From the NCBI GenBank assembly GCA_038496675.1, contig CM076659.1, positions 18,429,935 through 18,493,934 of the forward strand: a DNA stretch of 64,000 nucleotides, written 5' to 3'. The notes under the pieces are model-generated. The model was given only the letters and a program-made list of their open reading frames with translations, was not told the DNA's origin and searched no databases. A program made the translations under genes and the position numbers. Below, one piece after another: positions 1-11,587 of this stretch (position 1 is the stretch's first letter; each line of letters starts with the position of its first letter). Source of the DNA: Rachycentron canadum. Lineage: Eukaryota > Chordata > Actinopteri > Carangiformes > Rachycentridae.

Positions 1-999
1 TGTAGCCAGTTGATAGTTCAGCTTTTTTAGGTTGTGCTGTTTTCTCCCTGTGGTGGTTAATAAATTATCCATTATCTCATTTTTCATGCACATAAAGCGT
101 ATCAGAGATGGTAATTAACCAGAGTCAAACCCACAAACAGGCAAAATGTTCGCTTTTGGCCTGGAAACTGTGCTGCAGTGACACTTTTTTGTGTCCTTTA
201 AAGCTTTTTTCTGACATTTTTTTTTAAGATTGGATTAACAATTTCTAATGCATACAGATGCATTGTGATGCCTTTAATCATATGCACATGTTAATATTGA
301 ATCATTCAAAGGTGCTAAGAGGTAAAAACATACCACAGATCAAACCTCAACAGATCAAAGAATAGAACTGTGCTTCCTGAGTACAAAGCTAAGATGATTT
401 TTGCATTATTGTCACTTCAATTAAAATCCATTTGGCTTGAGGTCAGGTGTTCTACACTGCCCAAGACTCCTCAACTGGATATGGACAAAACTCTTTTCCT
501 TTGCTGAACAAAGCAAAAAGGGGCAAACAATCACAAATAGAGGATGGAGAAAGGGGATATCCTCCTCTTTACAATGTTGTGAAGTATTTACCATTCAGAC
601 AGGACATTAGTCAAGCACTTACACTGGCATTCATTGTTGAAATCATCCTTTGTATACACAGTGGGTTTTACTTTATGTTACTTCAGTTACAATTCAGTTT
701 TCAGCGTTGTAGCACAAAATTACCTTTCTGAGCTGATTAGTTGTCAGAACATTCCTTCCTTTTTTTTTTTTTTGGTTCCCCTGAGTCTAATTCCAGCAAA
801 CACTCAGTAAGATGTTGGACCTCAGCGTTGTCTCCATCTGCAACAACTTCTGCTTTTACAGTGGTTGTTTTGAACCCTGGTTTATTTGTGAGTGTGTCAG
901 TGGGATGTTTGATGCAGGTCTGCTTTTGTGATGGTTGACTGCAGTGCTTTTCAAACCAGGAATGAGGAGCAGGCCTGTTTCCAGTGGGCATCCATTTGG

Positions 1000-1092
1000 G
1001 AGGGGTACCGGTATGTTTGAGTAATCCTGCTCTACCGTGACTTACAAGTAGGGAATTGAACCCCTAAATCTGGCGTTGCCACATTCTACCTA
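1000..1092 (-). mobile_element. tRNA-derived SINE fragment (probable)
   Basis: On the minus strand a tRNA-like stretch shows an A-box-like TAGCTCTAAGTAGG and, about 35 bases later, GGGTTCAATTCCC, a good polymerase III B box. The acceptor stem does not pair as in a functional tRNA, so a SINE head or tRNA pseudogene is the better reading. Confidence 0.4.
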
Positions 1093-3840
1093 CTTAGAGC
1101 TATATGCCACAGCTTTATTTCTGCCACTAACAAAGACACAACCACATCTGCCTCACAGACCAACAGAGGATGTGAAACAAAAGACAACCCCAGACACAAA
1201 TCCTGACACACATTACGAGGCCAGGACCCATCTGTGCCCTGGTGTTTTGTCTTGTAGATGCTTGTGTTACACCACACTGAAATATTTGCACAGACAACCA
1301 AAAGAAACTGTTTTTCCCTCCCACTGCATTAACAATGGAGACAGACGTTTTATTTATGAGATTGTGGAAAAGATATGGACAGATGTTTCACAAAAACATT
1401 CCTCATGTTGAAGTTTGATTCAATTGAATTTACTTTTAAACTATTGTAGAAACCCAACTTCCTGTTAAGATTCCAACATTTATTAGAGTATCCTAAATAT
1501 TCAAAGTCAGGTGTAATTGTCAAATGATTATGTGCAGTAAATGCAAAACATCTAGATTTTTGCATTTACTGAAAAGGACCATAAAACACCAGTGTTTAAT
1601 ATTTCACTTTATTTGTGTCATTCCTCTCCAGAGTGAAAAATAAAATTTGTTTTTTCATCTCTGTTTCTCCAAAACTCCCCTTTAATAGCTTCAAATTGAG
1701 AATATCATTCAGCATTCATCATAAACTCTGGTGTGGCTGCAGCATCACATTGAGTAAAAAATTCAAGATGATTTTTTTGAACCACTTCTATGTTTTCCCT
1801 TGATTTTAAATGTAAGTAGTTCATTCATTCTTTCTTACATTTTGAAAGGTTTTAAGGGTTTGGACATTGCTTTGGTGTATAGCTTGGATTTGTAATCAAA
1901 CACCAATGGATTCGTGAGGTCTGAAATGATAACAGTGCATGATTTGATTTCTTTTCTCACATGTTTTGATCACAGCTGTGTGTTTCTTCCCTCCAGGGTT
2001 ATTTTTGTAGCAGTACATCTGTTAACTGAAATGTTTTACTGCAGAAGTCTTATGTTTTTCATGCACTAACAACACACAGAGTATGAATTTAGTACATATT
2101 TTAAAAGATGTGAGATGATCACAAACCAATACAATAAAAAAGAATATAAATTGATGAGGTATAATATAGTATCTAAAGGGTGGAGGATGTTTTATTGGAT
2201 TTTTTCAGATTATGAAGCTTCTGAAGGCACATTTCTGAAGAAAGTCATGCTCAAACCAATTATGAGCCAACAAATGAGGATACCACGGTGGCAAAATACC
2301 TGCTATAACCTGCACATATCAAATGCATAAAATCATCTGATGTGTGTGTATAATGGAGAAAATGTCTACAACGTTCACAGGTAACTGTGTCAGTCACTCA
2401 CATTCATTTGAGCTTGTTTTCATGCCACCAGAAACAGACATAACAGCTCGTGACAAGTATTATCTAACTGGATTATATACTGTAGTCATGTAAACAGCTA
2501 CCCATGTCAACTGCTTTAGCATGTAAACACAAACTGCAGCCCACTGCAGAATTCAGACTTTGTTTGATCAGGCTTCAAAGGATAATTTGTGGTCTCCATG
2601 TAATTGTATTCAAGGATAAAGCATTTCTTGCTTTAATAGTCTGGTTTTGCAGTTTAACCATAATGCAATGTTTAGCATGTTGTCGCCAGCTGGTCCTGTC
2701 CCATCCTCGGCACAAGCAGACGAAGGCTGAGCTGAGGTCGAGAGAGGAGTAAAGTACCTTTAGCCCTCTCTCGATCATCATCTTTTTGCCTTTCAGTCTC
2801 TCTCCTTCCTGTAGACATCCGTCACATCTTCCAGCTATCCCACTCGCCTGAATAACTGATGACAGAGTGAATTCGGTGACTGCAGCTCAGAAGACTCAGT
2901 GAAAGCTTTTTAAAAGCAGCGCTACACCCTAGTAGGTGGTATTAGAGAGTGTTATCATTGAAGAAATATGAGGAAATGTCAAAGGTCACACAGTGGAAAA
3001 GAGGCTATGTGATGAACCACATCAGTCAGAGTCATGTAGTCGTACTGTACTGTGGATTTGGTAATGAAGAAATTATGAATCGTGTCTTGGAAATATTTTA
3101 ACTTGAATGTTAATACCTTGCTTTAGAGTGTCATATAATGTGTGCAGTAAAACTACTACAAATTTTATCACACGCCCACCATCACTTACTGTATCTCCAA
3201 ATCACCACGGTAGGTAATGCATTCAGCTAGTATTTCTGCTCATCCAGGTTGAATGAATTTGATGTAACAGCCCATTTTCCTGTCTACCTGTGCTTCTCCT
3301 GGCCTGGCCCTGTCTGGGTGGGTCGTCAAGGCAACAGGCTGCACCTGAGAGATGGGAGTGGCGTTTCCTGGGTAGCCTGTATACTGTAGTCTCCATTATC
3401 AATGTAATACTCAGGCTTAAGTCACGCTTTAAGGTCTGGTCACCTTACATTTCTATTCATTTCAATTACACAGCCCCCAAAAAAGGACAAAATGCCTCAG
3501 CTCTGATGTGGTTGATAAATATAATCACAGTGATGACAATGGTGGTAGAATATACTGGAAAACTAACTTCCCCATTTCCAGACACAGCACATCAGCATTT
3601 CTGTTGGCTAACTGAGCACATCTGCTCATTTAGTGTTCAACAAAGATGACCTCTGACCTGGGAGTCATCTGGGGTAAATTAGAGTTCGCACCCAAACAGG
3701 AAATGCATGCTTGTATTCGTCCATCACGGAGGCTTCAATAGAAGTGAGTTGTGGAAAGAGAATAATTTTTTAACTGACCCTTAAATGTGTGTACACTTGA
3801 ACCAGCATTGACATTTAATGGCCAATGTTTTATCGATATA
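1093..3840. other. Intergenic DNA, no gene seen
   Basis: Both strands were read for exon-like stretches. Only short open frames with no family resemblance and no matching splice signals are present. No recognisable repeat other than those listed. Confidence 0.6.
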
Positions 3841-4882
3841 TACAGTACTGTGCAAAAGTCTGAGGCCACCCGTAGATTTGTTGTATTATCAGTGCTATAG
3901 TGACCATATGTAATTATTTCTCACTCTTGATTAGAAGACAACCAGAAAATACAGGAAATGTGTATGCAGCATTAAAAACAGAAACAGACTTTCAATCACA
4001 TCATTCCTTTTTTTCACATTCACTTCAGCAAGGCCACTCTCAAAGGGAAAAAAAAAAAAAGTGGAGACTCAAGATTCAAGCTGTTATGAAGAAATTTGAA
4101 GAATCAGGAGAGGTCAAGAAAAAAAAAAGTCCTTGGCCTGGAGGGCCAACAAGTTTCTCAGAGTTTCTTGTTTGAGAGACCAGAAGAAGTCCAGCAAGGG
4201 CCTGGTTCAGCATCTGGCAGGTTCATCAGGATGAAGCCAAGTTGACCCTTCTTCAGTCTTAAGAAGCTTGATCAGGAATGGTCTTTGTGGAGGGGCAGCA
4301 GCAAAGAAACCATTTTTTTTGATGAAAAGGCTAAAAATGCTAAAGCTCACAAAGATTGGAATGAAGATCAGTAGAAAAGTATTATGGTGTGAAGAATCCA
4401 AGTTTACCAGTATCCAGTTTGTTTGCTGAGTTTCCTTTGAGAGTGGCCTTGCTGATGCAAAATTAATTATTTTATGTCTGTGATCGTTGGCATTTTGAAT
4501 GGAATGATGTGACTGAAAGTTGCTCTTATCCTCAGACAACATGTGCATGTAATGCTCCAGCATATCTTCAACATGTTGTAATGGACCTTTTTCACAGCAT
4601 AATTTTGACACGAAATAGCCGACAAATAAAGGTGTTATTGACATTATTTATGGTTCATTCCATTTAGGTTTAAGAGCCAGGTTCTTGTGTAAGGGGAGGT
4701 CACACTAAAACCACTTTATCCTATAGAAGCTGTTTTTTCAGATTTTTCTCTGTTTTTTTAATGCTGCATACACATGTCCTGTATTCTAATAAAGAGATTG
4801 AGAAATAAATATAAATAGTCATTATAGCACTGATAAAACAACAAATCTAATGGTGGCCTAATACTTCTGCACAGTACGGTAT
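3841..4882 (+). mobile_element. Tc1/mariner DNA transposon, full-length ends, inactive
   Basis: The ends are inverted repeats: TACAGTACTGTGCAAAAGTC at the left and its imperfect complement (ctgcacagtacggta) at the right, both next to TA. Similarity continues for about 170 bases inward on each side, including GTGTATGCAGCATTAAAAA. Between them, translation on + gives fragments of Tc1 transposase in shifting frames (a region resembling KAHKDWNEDQ...KSIMV and ESKF-like remnants) broken by stops and frameshifts. Size of about 1.04 kb is less than an intact 1.3-1.6 kb element. A second internal inverted copy (4023-4045 against 4434-4457) suggests rearrangement. Confidence 0.8.
4250..4430 (+). pseudogene. 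Degenerate Tc1-type transposase remnant
   Basis: Frame-shifting + strand translation resembles the middle of Tc1 transposases, just before the second catalytic Asp region: KKLDQEWSLWRGSS followed by DEKAKNAKAHKDWNEDQ, a stop, then KSIMV and a GVKNPSL-type read-through. No intact DDE triad can be assembled. It lies inside the Tc1 element. Confidence 0.55.
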
Positions 4883-6199
4883 ATCAAGACACAAGTTTTC
4901 CATTGTTCAAACTCTTTGACCCCTGTTTTAATGTTTCAACATAACCCATTACACATTACGGCTGGGATAGACATACAATATTGTGTTGTTGTTTGTTTGT
5001 AGTGCTGAGCAGTCTCAAAAGAGACTGTTAAGAGAGCTTTTGTACCTGTGTAGACTTAGAACATACTGAATTTGCATCAATTGCTATAAATGCGCAGACA
5101 TGAAACATACAGAGGAAAATATAGTAAAACACAGTGGTCATCTGAACTGACGGTGACCCACACATTGTAACAACACTTCAGGGGTCCAAGTGTTGAGTTA
5201 TGGCCCAAAACTGAGGGAATGTCCTTACTAGAGCTATTTTCACTTTTCGGTGTTTGCTGGAAATTGAGCCTCCTGATACCTGAAGGTCTTCAGACACCTG
5301 GTCCTGTTTTAAAGCATCGTTTGTCAACCAGATTAAAATCGCAGTCACTTTTTTGGAGGTTGATGTGTGTGTGTTGTTCCTGCAGGGTGTCAACTCAGGA
5401 TGTGCTGGGAGAATTTACGTCACTTTGGCGTTTCCCTCTTCTCTCCTCTCTCTCTCTCAGTTTTACCCCTGTGATCTTGAACCCTTACATATGTCTCATA
5501 TGGACATAATCACATATATGGAGGTCTGACCCCTCAATCCACCGACCCCTACAATAATAAAACTGTGCGATCCTGTGGTGAATTTACACTTGGGTAAAAA
5601 GACAGAAAAACAGAGGATATCAAATCTGATCACATGTCAAAGATGAAGGTGCTGGAGCTCAGAGCTTTACTCACACGGCCTCACAGTGTATAACATTTGA
5701 CACTTTGGATCATTTTACACAGAGGAGCAGGGCTGATCTTCACCATATGGAATCTGATATATATAAAACACCGACTGTATCCAAACTAGCTGGTAATATA
5801 TACATTTTTTGTTTTTCAGACCCATGTCAACACTCAGACTTTATATTTAGTTTCTAAGTAAAAATCTGCTACAGATTATGTACCTGACCCAAACCTATTG
5901 TTGGGTTATATCAGTAAATTCCACCTTCTCCTTTTTATCAGCCTCAAGGATGAAAAACAAATGATATCATTGTTGTTTACTTTAAAAGCCAAATGCCCAA
6001 AAATGGATTTATAATCATAACTCTGATATGTTTTTGTAATCATACCTTTTTTTCATCTGCTTGTATTCTCTCTTTAGTTGTCCCCCTAACTTTGGTAACT
6101 TTGGTTTTTTAAAATTAATTTAAGGGTTTTCTTTAAATCAATACAAAGCTAATGTTTTAATCATTTAAGGGGTTTGATTCATAATCACCGATGACAAGA
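4883..6199. other. Intergenic DNA, no gene seen
   Basis: AT-rich, without convincing exons or repeats on either strand. Confidence 0.55.
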
Positions 6200-6219
6200 C
6201 AAGAAAACATATTTGAGTG

Positions 6220-6231
6220 TTTATTTTTATT
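6220..6231 (-). terminator. Tandem polyadenylation signals, candidate cdh5 mRNA end
   Basis: The minus strand reads AATAAAAATAAA, two AATAAA hexamers in a row, followed within 40 bases by a T-rich/GT-containing stretch (TGTTTTCTTGTCTTGTC), as expected of a cleavage site. It is the strongest signal of this type downstream of the stop codon, though nearly 5 kb away. Confidence 0.35.
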
Positions 6232-6667
6232 CTACACTTACAAAAATGTCAGGTAATAAAAAGTAGTTGCTATACACCATAAAAACAATATAGAAAACAT
6301 TGTGTTCACCATCAAAAAATGAATTGCAGTATTTTTTTTTAAAAGAATAAAGGCACATGTTGCTCCCTTGAAGACCTTTACTGTATTTACAGAAGAAAAA
6401 AAATGTATATCTATGTGGTTGCTATTTTTTATTGGTTTGACACCCATTGGTGTGTATATACATTGGTACAATTGCAAGCACACACGCACACACACAAACG
6501 CACACAAGTGGACACAAAAAGGAAATCACATATTCATGTGGCCAATCATTTGTCCATCACACACTGCTCTGTTTCAGTTGTAGAAAATGAACATAGTTTT
6601 TTTTTTTTTACAGCAATAAAAAGAGATTGTATCAAGTTTAATGTCTTCTAAATACAGTAACTGAAGC

Positions 6668-6703
6668 AATAATAATAATAATAACAATAATAATAATAAT
6701 AAA
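6668..6703. repeat. (AAT)n microsatellite
   Basis: Twelve AAT-type units, interrupted once by AAC, inside the presumed cdh5 3' flank. Confidence 0.9.
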
Positions 6704-8050
6704 CAACGTGAGGCCAGAGAAAAAACACTATTAGGCACATTTTTTCTTCTATATACATTTCACATGTTCCCTCAACAACATATGAGATACACAGATGAAA
6801 TTACAGTTAAATCACTTAAAAATCATTTGTTTCTCTCTCTCTTTTTTTTAGCATTGATATATATATGGAGTGTTTTTGTTTGTTGACATAAAGGTTAACA
6901 ATTTTCTTTTGTTGTGCCTGGGTCCCAACCTGAGAGATTAGATTTTACTGTCTGAGGGAGACAAATAAGCTCACCCAACAAGTGATAGCCCACAAATCAA
7001 AATTAATAAAAAAAAATATGGCACTCTCAAAGAAATTAAATAACTCCCCTTGACAAAATGGTATCACTGTTACATGGTGGATTTTGGAGATAATCCCTAA
7101 TTGTTTGGCAATACATGAATATCACAATGTTTTGTAATATCTGATGAGTCACTGTGGAGAAGCAAATAAGATGAATGACTAGAAATTATTGAATTTAAAT
7201 GGCAGCTTGAAATTAACATGTTGCCAGAACACAATAAAACACAAATGTGACACTTTTGAATAGGAGTGACATTAATCCTTGTCTTTGACGACTAACATAT
7301 TTCATGATTCTTTCAATCTGTGTTTAACAGTTTTGGAGTCCAACTGAAAAAAAAGTGGAAAATATTGGTGGTGAAATTGCTGGCAAACTACTCATCTGAC
7401 TTTCTCACCCCATGACACCAAAGACTTACTGCTTATTGCAAGAAGAGAAAATAATGGAGCACCTCTAATTGCTACAGACTGCTGACTTTTTTTTTTTGTC
7501 ACATGCTCAGTTTTAAAAAATAAATTTCATAATACTAACAATGGTGATAATGCAAAAGTACAAAAGAACAACTTTAATACTGTTTCTTTGAGAGCCACAG
7601 GTCTGAACTGAGCAAAAAGTATTTCCTCCACTGTACAATGAAGCTAAATTTTAACTGCTCTCATGATGAGGCTCTATTCTTTCACTCAAACAAAGATGGC
7701 CGCCAGCACAATAAGCCACTGTTTTCTCAATGAATGCATATGTGGATGTCTGTAGGAAACAAATCTATAAAATGCAAAAATAATGACAACATAAGATCAT
7801 TAACATGCTATTGTTTTGAACAATAAACTAGTTTTTCTGGCACTGTCAAGACTCAGCTGTGTATTACCTGTGTTGAGCTTTCATCTTAAATCACACAAAT
7901 CTTTGTTATGTTTCTGCCCAGCTGGAAAACTCATCACTGCTCTACATTGTTCTCCTCATCTTTCTGTCTTCTTAACCCTCCCCACCTCATCCCATGTTTC
8001 TCCTTGCCTCGCTCCCTTTTCCTCTCCAAGATTGTTTCCCAGGCTGAGCT

Positions 8051-8303
8051 AACAGGAAGTGAGCACAATGCTTTAGCTCACGATAGAGATAACACAGACA
8101 GGAAGGGGCGGGCACAACCAGCCAGATGGACAGGAAGTCAAGTCGAGTGTTTGGTTTAGCTGATTAGAGGACGGAGCGGGAGACAGACAGTGCAGCGGTA
8201 GGACTTAGTGAGGCAAACAAGGAGAGAACAGGGAGAATGAGAGGACTGAGAGTGAGCTGGAGGAACAGGCTGCTCAGAGTATATATGTGGGCCCAACAGG
8301 AAA
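8051..8303 (+). promoter_or_regulatory. Cluster of ETS and FOX:ETS-like motifs (candidate endothelial regulatory element)
   Basis: Four GGAA cores on the + strand within about 250 bp: AACAGGAAGTG (8051), GACAGGAAG (8097) followed by the GC box GGGGCGGG, GACAGGAAGTC (8129) and AACAGGAAA (8295). AACAGGAA is the composite FOX:ETS word reported in vertebrate endothelial enhancers. A TATA-like TATATATG lies near 8280. It is about 3 kb beyond the cdh5 stop codon. Function is inferred from motifs only. Confidence 0.3.
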
Positions 8304-11211
8304 GCATTGAGGGGGCTTCCAGCTATTGTATCCACCGTTTATCAGATGGCATTCCAAGCCAGAGTTTTAAGGAAAATAGTTCAAGTCCAAACAAAACAGA
8401 ATAAACAAGAGAATAAATAAACTAATGTTTCTGCAGTGGAATTAAATCACATTTTTAAAAGAACAAAGGAGCTGTCCTCAAGACATGGAGCTGTGTGTTT
8501 TCAGCAGGGCACTGTGGGACACAAGAATGTGTTAGCTTTTGTTATGTCAACTAAACTGTTTTGCAATTTTGCAATTTTGCAATCTGATCTTAAAATTGTC
8601 ACTTTTACAATTAGTGACCTTTTCCTTTTATAAATGACTTCCTGTGTAACTGCAGAGGCCGTAATCTACCTCCAGATCCAGCATTAATACAATGAGCTAA
8701 AAATGTTGTATGCGTGTGTGTATGTAGTGCAACTGTAAGTGAGTCATTGATAACTGGTTCCTGCCCTGGATGCCCAACAGGCCTCCTCCCAGAGGACCAG
8801 AGATCAAACAGTCCCTGGGAGTGGTTGTTCCTGATGACTAAAAGAGCTACTAAAGAGCAAATAGATGCGATCTGATGATATACTACACAACATGCAAAGA
8901 TAACTAACAACCTGGCAACCCAATGAACTCTGTCTGGAAAATAATCTCCCAAAGTAGAGCTAAAACTATTGGACAGCCTATTTGCAACCTATTACACCTC
9001 TGCTACTCTAAAAGGTAGACACTCTATAGTTCAATATAACAAGCACCCTTCCTGTATTGAATTAGGGATGCAAATCCTTCAATAAATCAGTCCAATATGA
9101 TCAGTCATAAAGTCTATGTGAGATTGCCTTATTGTTAAATAGCTAAAGATTATAGTTAGCTAGAAATAGTTACAAGTCAGTAAAAAGGTCCAAACCTAGC
9201 ATCAATATATGGTAATAGTGACCTCAAGATGTCAAATTTTGCATCAGAGACTTTTGACCTGACAGCAGCCAGAAAGGATAAGAGGTTAAAGTTATTCAAG
9301 CCACCTCAGAGCCATCGCTGCTGCCCAACTAGCTGCTTTTGCCACTTGGTGTTTCCTGAGTTGTCTGAATGACTTTTGTTGTAGTAGGCCTCAGAGAGTT
9401 GGGCTTTCATCTCAACAATAACTGTGATGATGGGTTCTGTCAAATAAAACCTGGAAACACACTATAATTCTGTCTGAGCCACAGCACTACCATTTCCTCT
9501 ATGTCTGAGGCTCTATTGTTCTTTCTCTTCTCAGAGCAGAAGATAATTGGAAAAATGGACAAAATAACTCATTTAGAAAATGACTCCTCATTCACTTGAG
9601 ATGGTCAGTTTCAGAAAACACGAAAAAGGAAGTTTTTCCCTTTGAAAAAAAACTGTAACAATGCAAAATTTTAGGAACTTTTGAAGAGCCTTATTTGAAC
9701 TTTTTAACTCTTGACAACTGGCAAACAGCTGATGTCATGTCAAGAAATGCCAAAAAATAACACTCTGGACAACACATCAGTCTGTGCTGTTTGTCTCTGT
9801 GGGTTTTTCAGAGTTGAACTTTCCATAAAAAGTTCATATGGTCCTCTTTAGTATTTCAGAGAAAAAAAAAAACACAACTGGCAAATTGCTGTGATCAAGC
9901 ACTTCAAACTATTTTCAGTTAAAACGCTTGTGGCTGCTCAAAGTTTTTCACCTTAAACAATAGACCCCTCAAACTATCATATTTACAAATCAACACATCT
10001 ACCTCAGATAAAAAATAAAAACACCTTGTTCTCACTCTGTTTGTGGCCCTTTTGTAAAATACAAAAAAAAAAATCTTCAAAGCTCGAGGAGATGACAGGC
10101 TGTCAATACAAAAAGGGATGTGGAAAACAGAAAAAGGGAGTATGGCTAAAAATTTCAAATCAACAGTGAGTTGCTTTGTCATGCACCATTTTGCATCCCC
10201 AGTAAGACAGAAATAAGCAAATGGCCAAAGTATGACTGCTTTCAATAGTAACCACAGTACAAGACTATGCATAATGTTGTTTTTAATGCAGGCAGTGTGT
10301 CCATGATTAGACACATTTAGTATATTTCTATACTGAGAGATATGCATTGGTAGGTACATATGTAGATGAATTGAAGTGCATAGCAAAGGGGTAATTTTAA
10401 TAAAAGAGAGAGGATACAAAGAGGACATTGACTTATCCATGCAAAATTTTGTGCATGTAAACAGTCAACAGTAAGAATAGGGGATGCAAAATGGTCTCGC
10501 ATATGAGAAGTGAGACAAGAGACAAATGTGGAAAAACATTAAGATTATGAATAACTGAATAACATCTCTGTGCAGCAGTGACCTGATTAACCCATCAATT
10601 ATCTGAACTGAACTCTGATTGGCTAAAGCCTGCAGTGGCGTTTCACCTGTTTGGACTTTCAGATCTTTGCAGGTATGATGTGATAATAGTTGCGATGTCA
10701 AACATCACAACAGTGCAGTGAATTCAAATGTATCATCATTGTGAGGATCTCACGCTGCCACCAAAAATAAATCCTCTTCATAATCACTGAGCTGTCACTG
10801 TGTCCTATGGTGTCATGTAACTTTAACAATCTTTCCAACATCTCCTTGATGGAAGCAAAGGGCAACATGTCACAAAAAAAAGACGAATGAGAGAGCGAGA
10901 TCTCCACAGATCTCAACAAACTAACGGATTCACTGAATTACACGTTGTAACAAAAGTTAGTTGATGTTACACTGGAGATGAGAGCGCCCTGATTCTGTTT
11001 TCAGAAGCCCGAGAAGTCTTTGGAGGACACTGTTGTCTACTAGATCAAAGCTCCTTGTCCAGAAACAAAATGGACACCATGAAAGCGTATTTATGTGTGT
11101 GACTGTGTGTATTTAGTGCATGCTTTTGGAAATGTGTGAATGTATTTTTATGGCTGTTTTACATGTGTATGTGTTTTGGCATCATGTATGCTTGTTAGCA
11201 GATGCTCTCCA

Positions 11212-11587
11212 TCAGTATTGATGGTAATAGTCAGGTCCATCCACTCCGTACAGCTCAGCCAGGGTCCTGAACCTGGGACCCCAGTCATTCAGGAAGTCGT
11301 AATCCAAGTTCGAAGCCGTGGAGGAACTGTCCAGGGAGCTAAGGCTTCCAGCTAAAGACTCGGGTCCCTCATAGCCGTAGATGTGGAGGGTGTCGTACGG
11401 GAAGCCGTCTCTGTCGTGGTCTGCCTCATCTTTTTTCACCTCGATCATGGCAGCCATGTCGCCCTTGCATGCAGTGGGTTGAGGGGGTTTCTGCACCATG
11501 GCATAGAGGGAGGGGTGGGGGTGGCGGTCCGGGTGGTGAAGCAGGGAGCCATCGTGGCAGGCAGAAGTGAGGATTGAGACATCGTAG
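11212..11587 (-). CDS. cdh5: cdh5 coding exon 14: cytoplasmic catenin-binding tail and stop (residues 656-780)
   Basis: 376 bp of coding sequence, acceptor CTCTCTTTTAG, stop TGA at 11214-11212. Starts GYDVSIL (Tyr657 = human Y658), then SLYAMVQKPP (Tyr684 = Y685), AMIEVKKDEADHD, FPYDTLHIYGYEG and LDYDFLNDWGPRFRTLAELYG. The last residues (DYYHQY) differ from human (REELLY). The tail alone identifies the gene as VE-cadherin. Confidence 0.97.

Larger units (their letters stand above)
6200..11211 (-). other. cdh5: Possible long 3' UTR and downstream flank of cdh5
   Basis: No exon-like or recognisable repeat sequence is visible in these 5 kb apart from an (AAT)n run and the ETS-motif cluster at 8051-8303. 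Reading down the minus strand from the stop I see no AATAAA until about 6433, then a doubled signal at 6231-6220; ATTAAA variants occur earlier, near 10400 and 10280. A 3' UTR of up to 5 kb is therefore possible, but a shorter UTR using a variant signal is equally open. Inference only. Confidence 0.3.

Noticed and set aside
4207..4644. 145-codon open frame on the minus strand
   Set aside because: It is the antisense of the Tc1 transposase remnant.
9919..10440. 173-codon open frame on the minus strand
   Set aside because: It shares the strand of cdh5 but lies beyond its stop codon. The composition is hydrophobic and AT-driven and I recognise no domain; chance in AT-rich DNA is the simpler reading.
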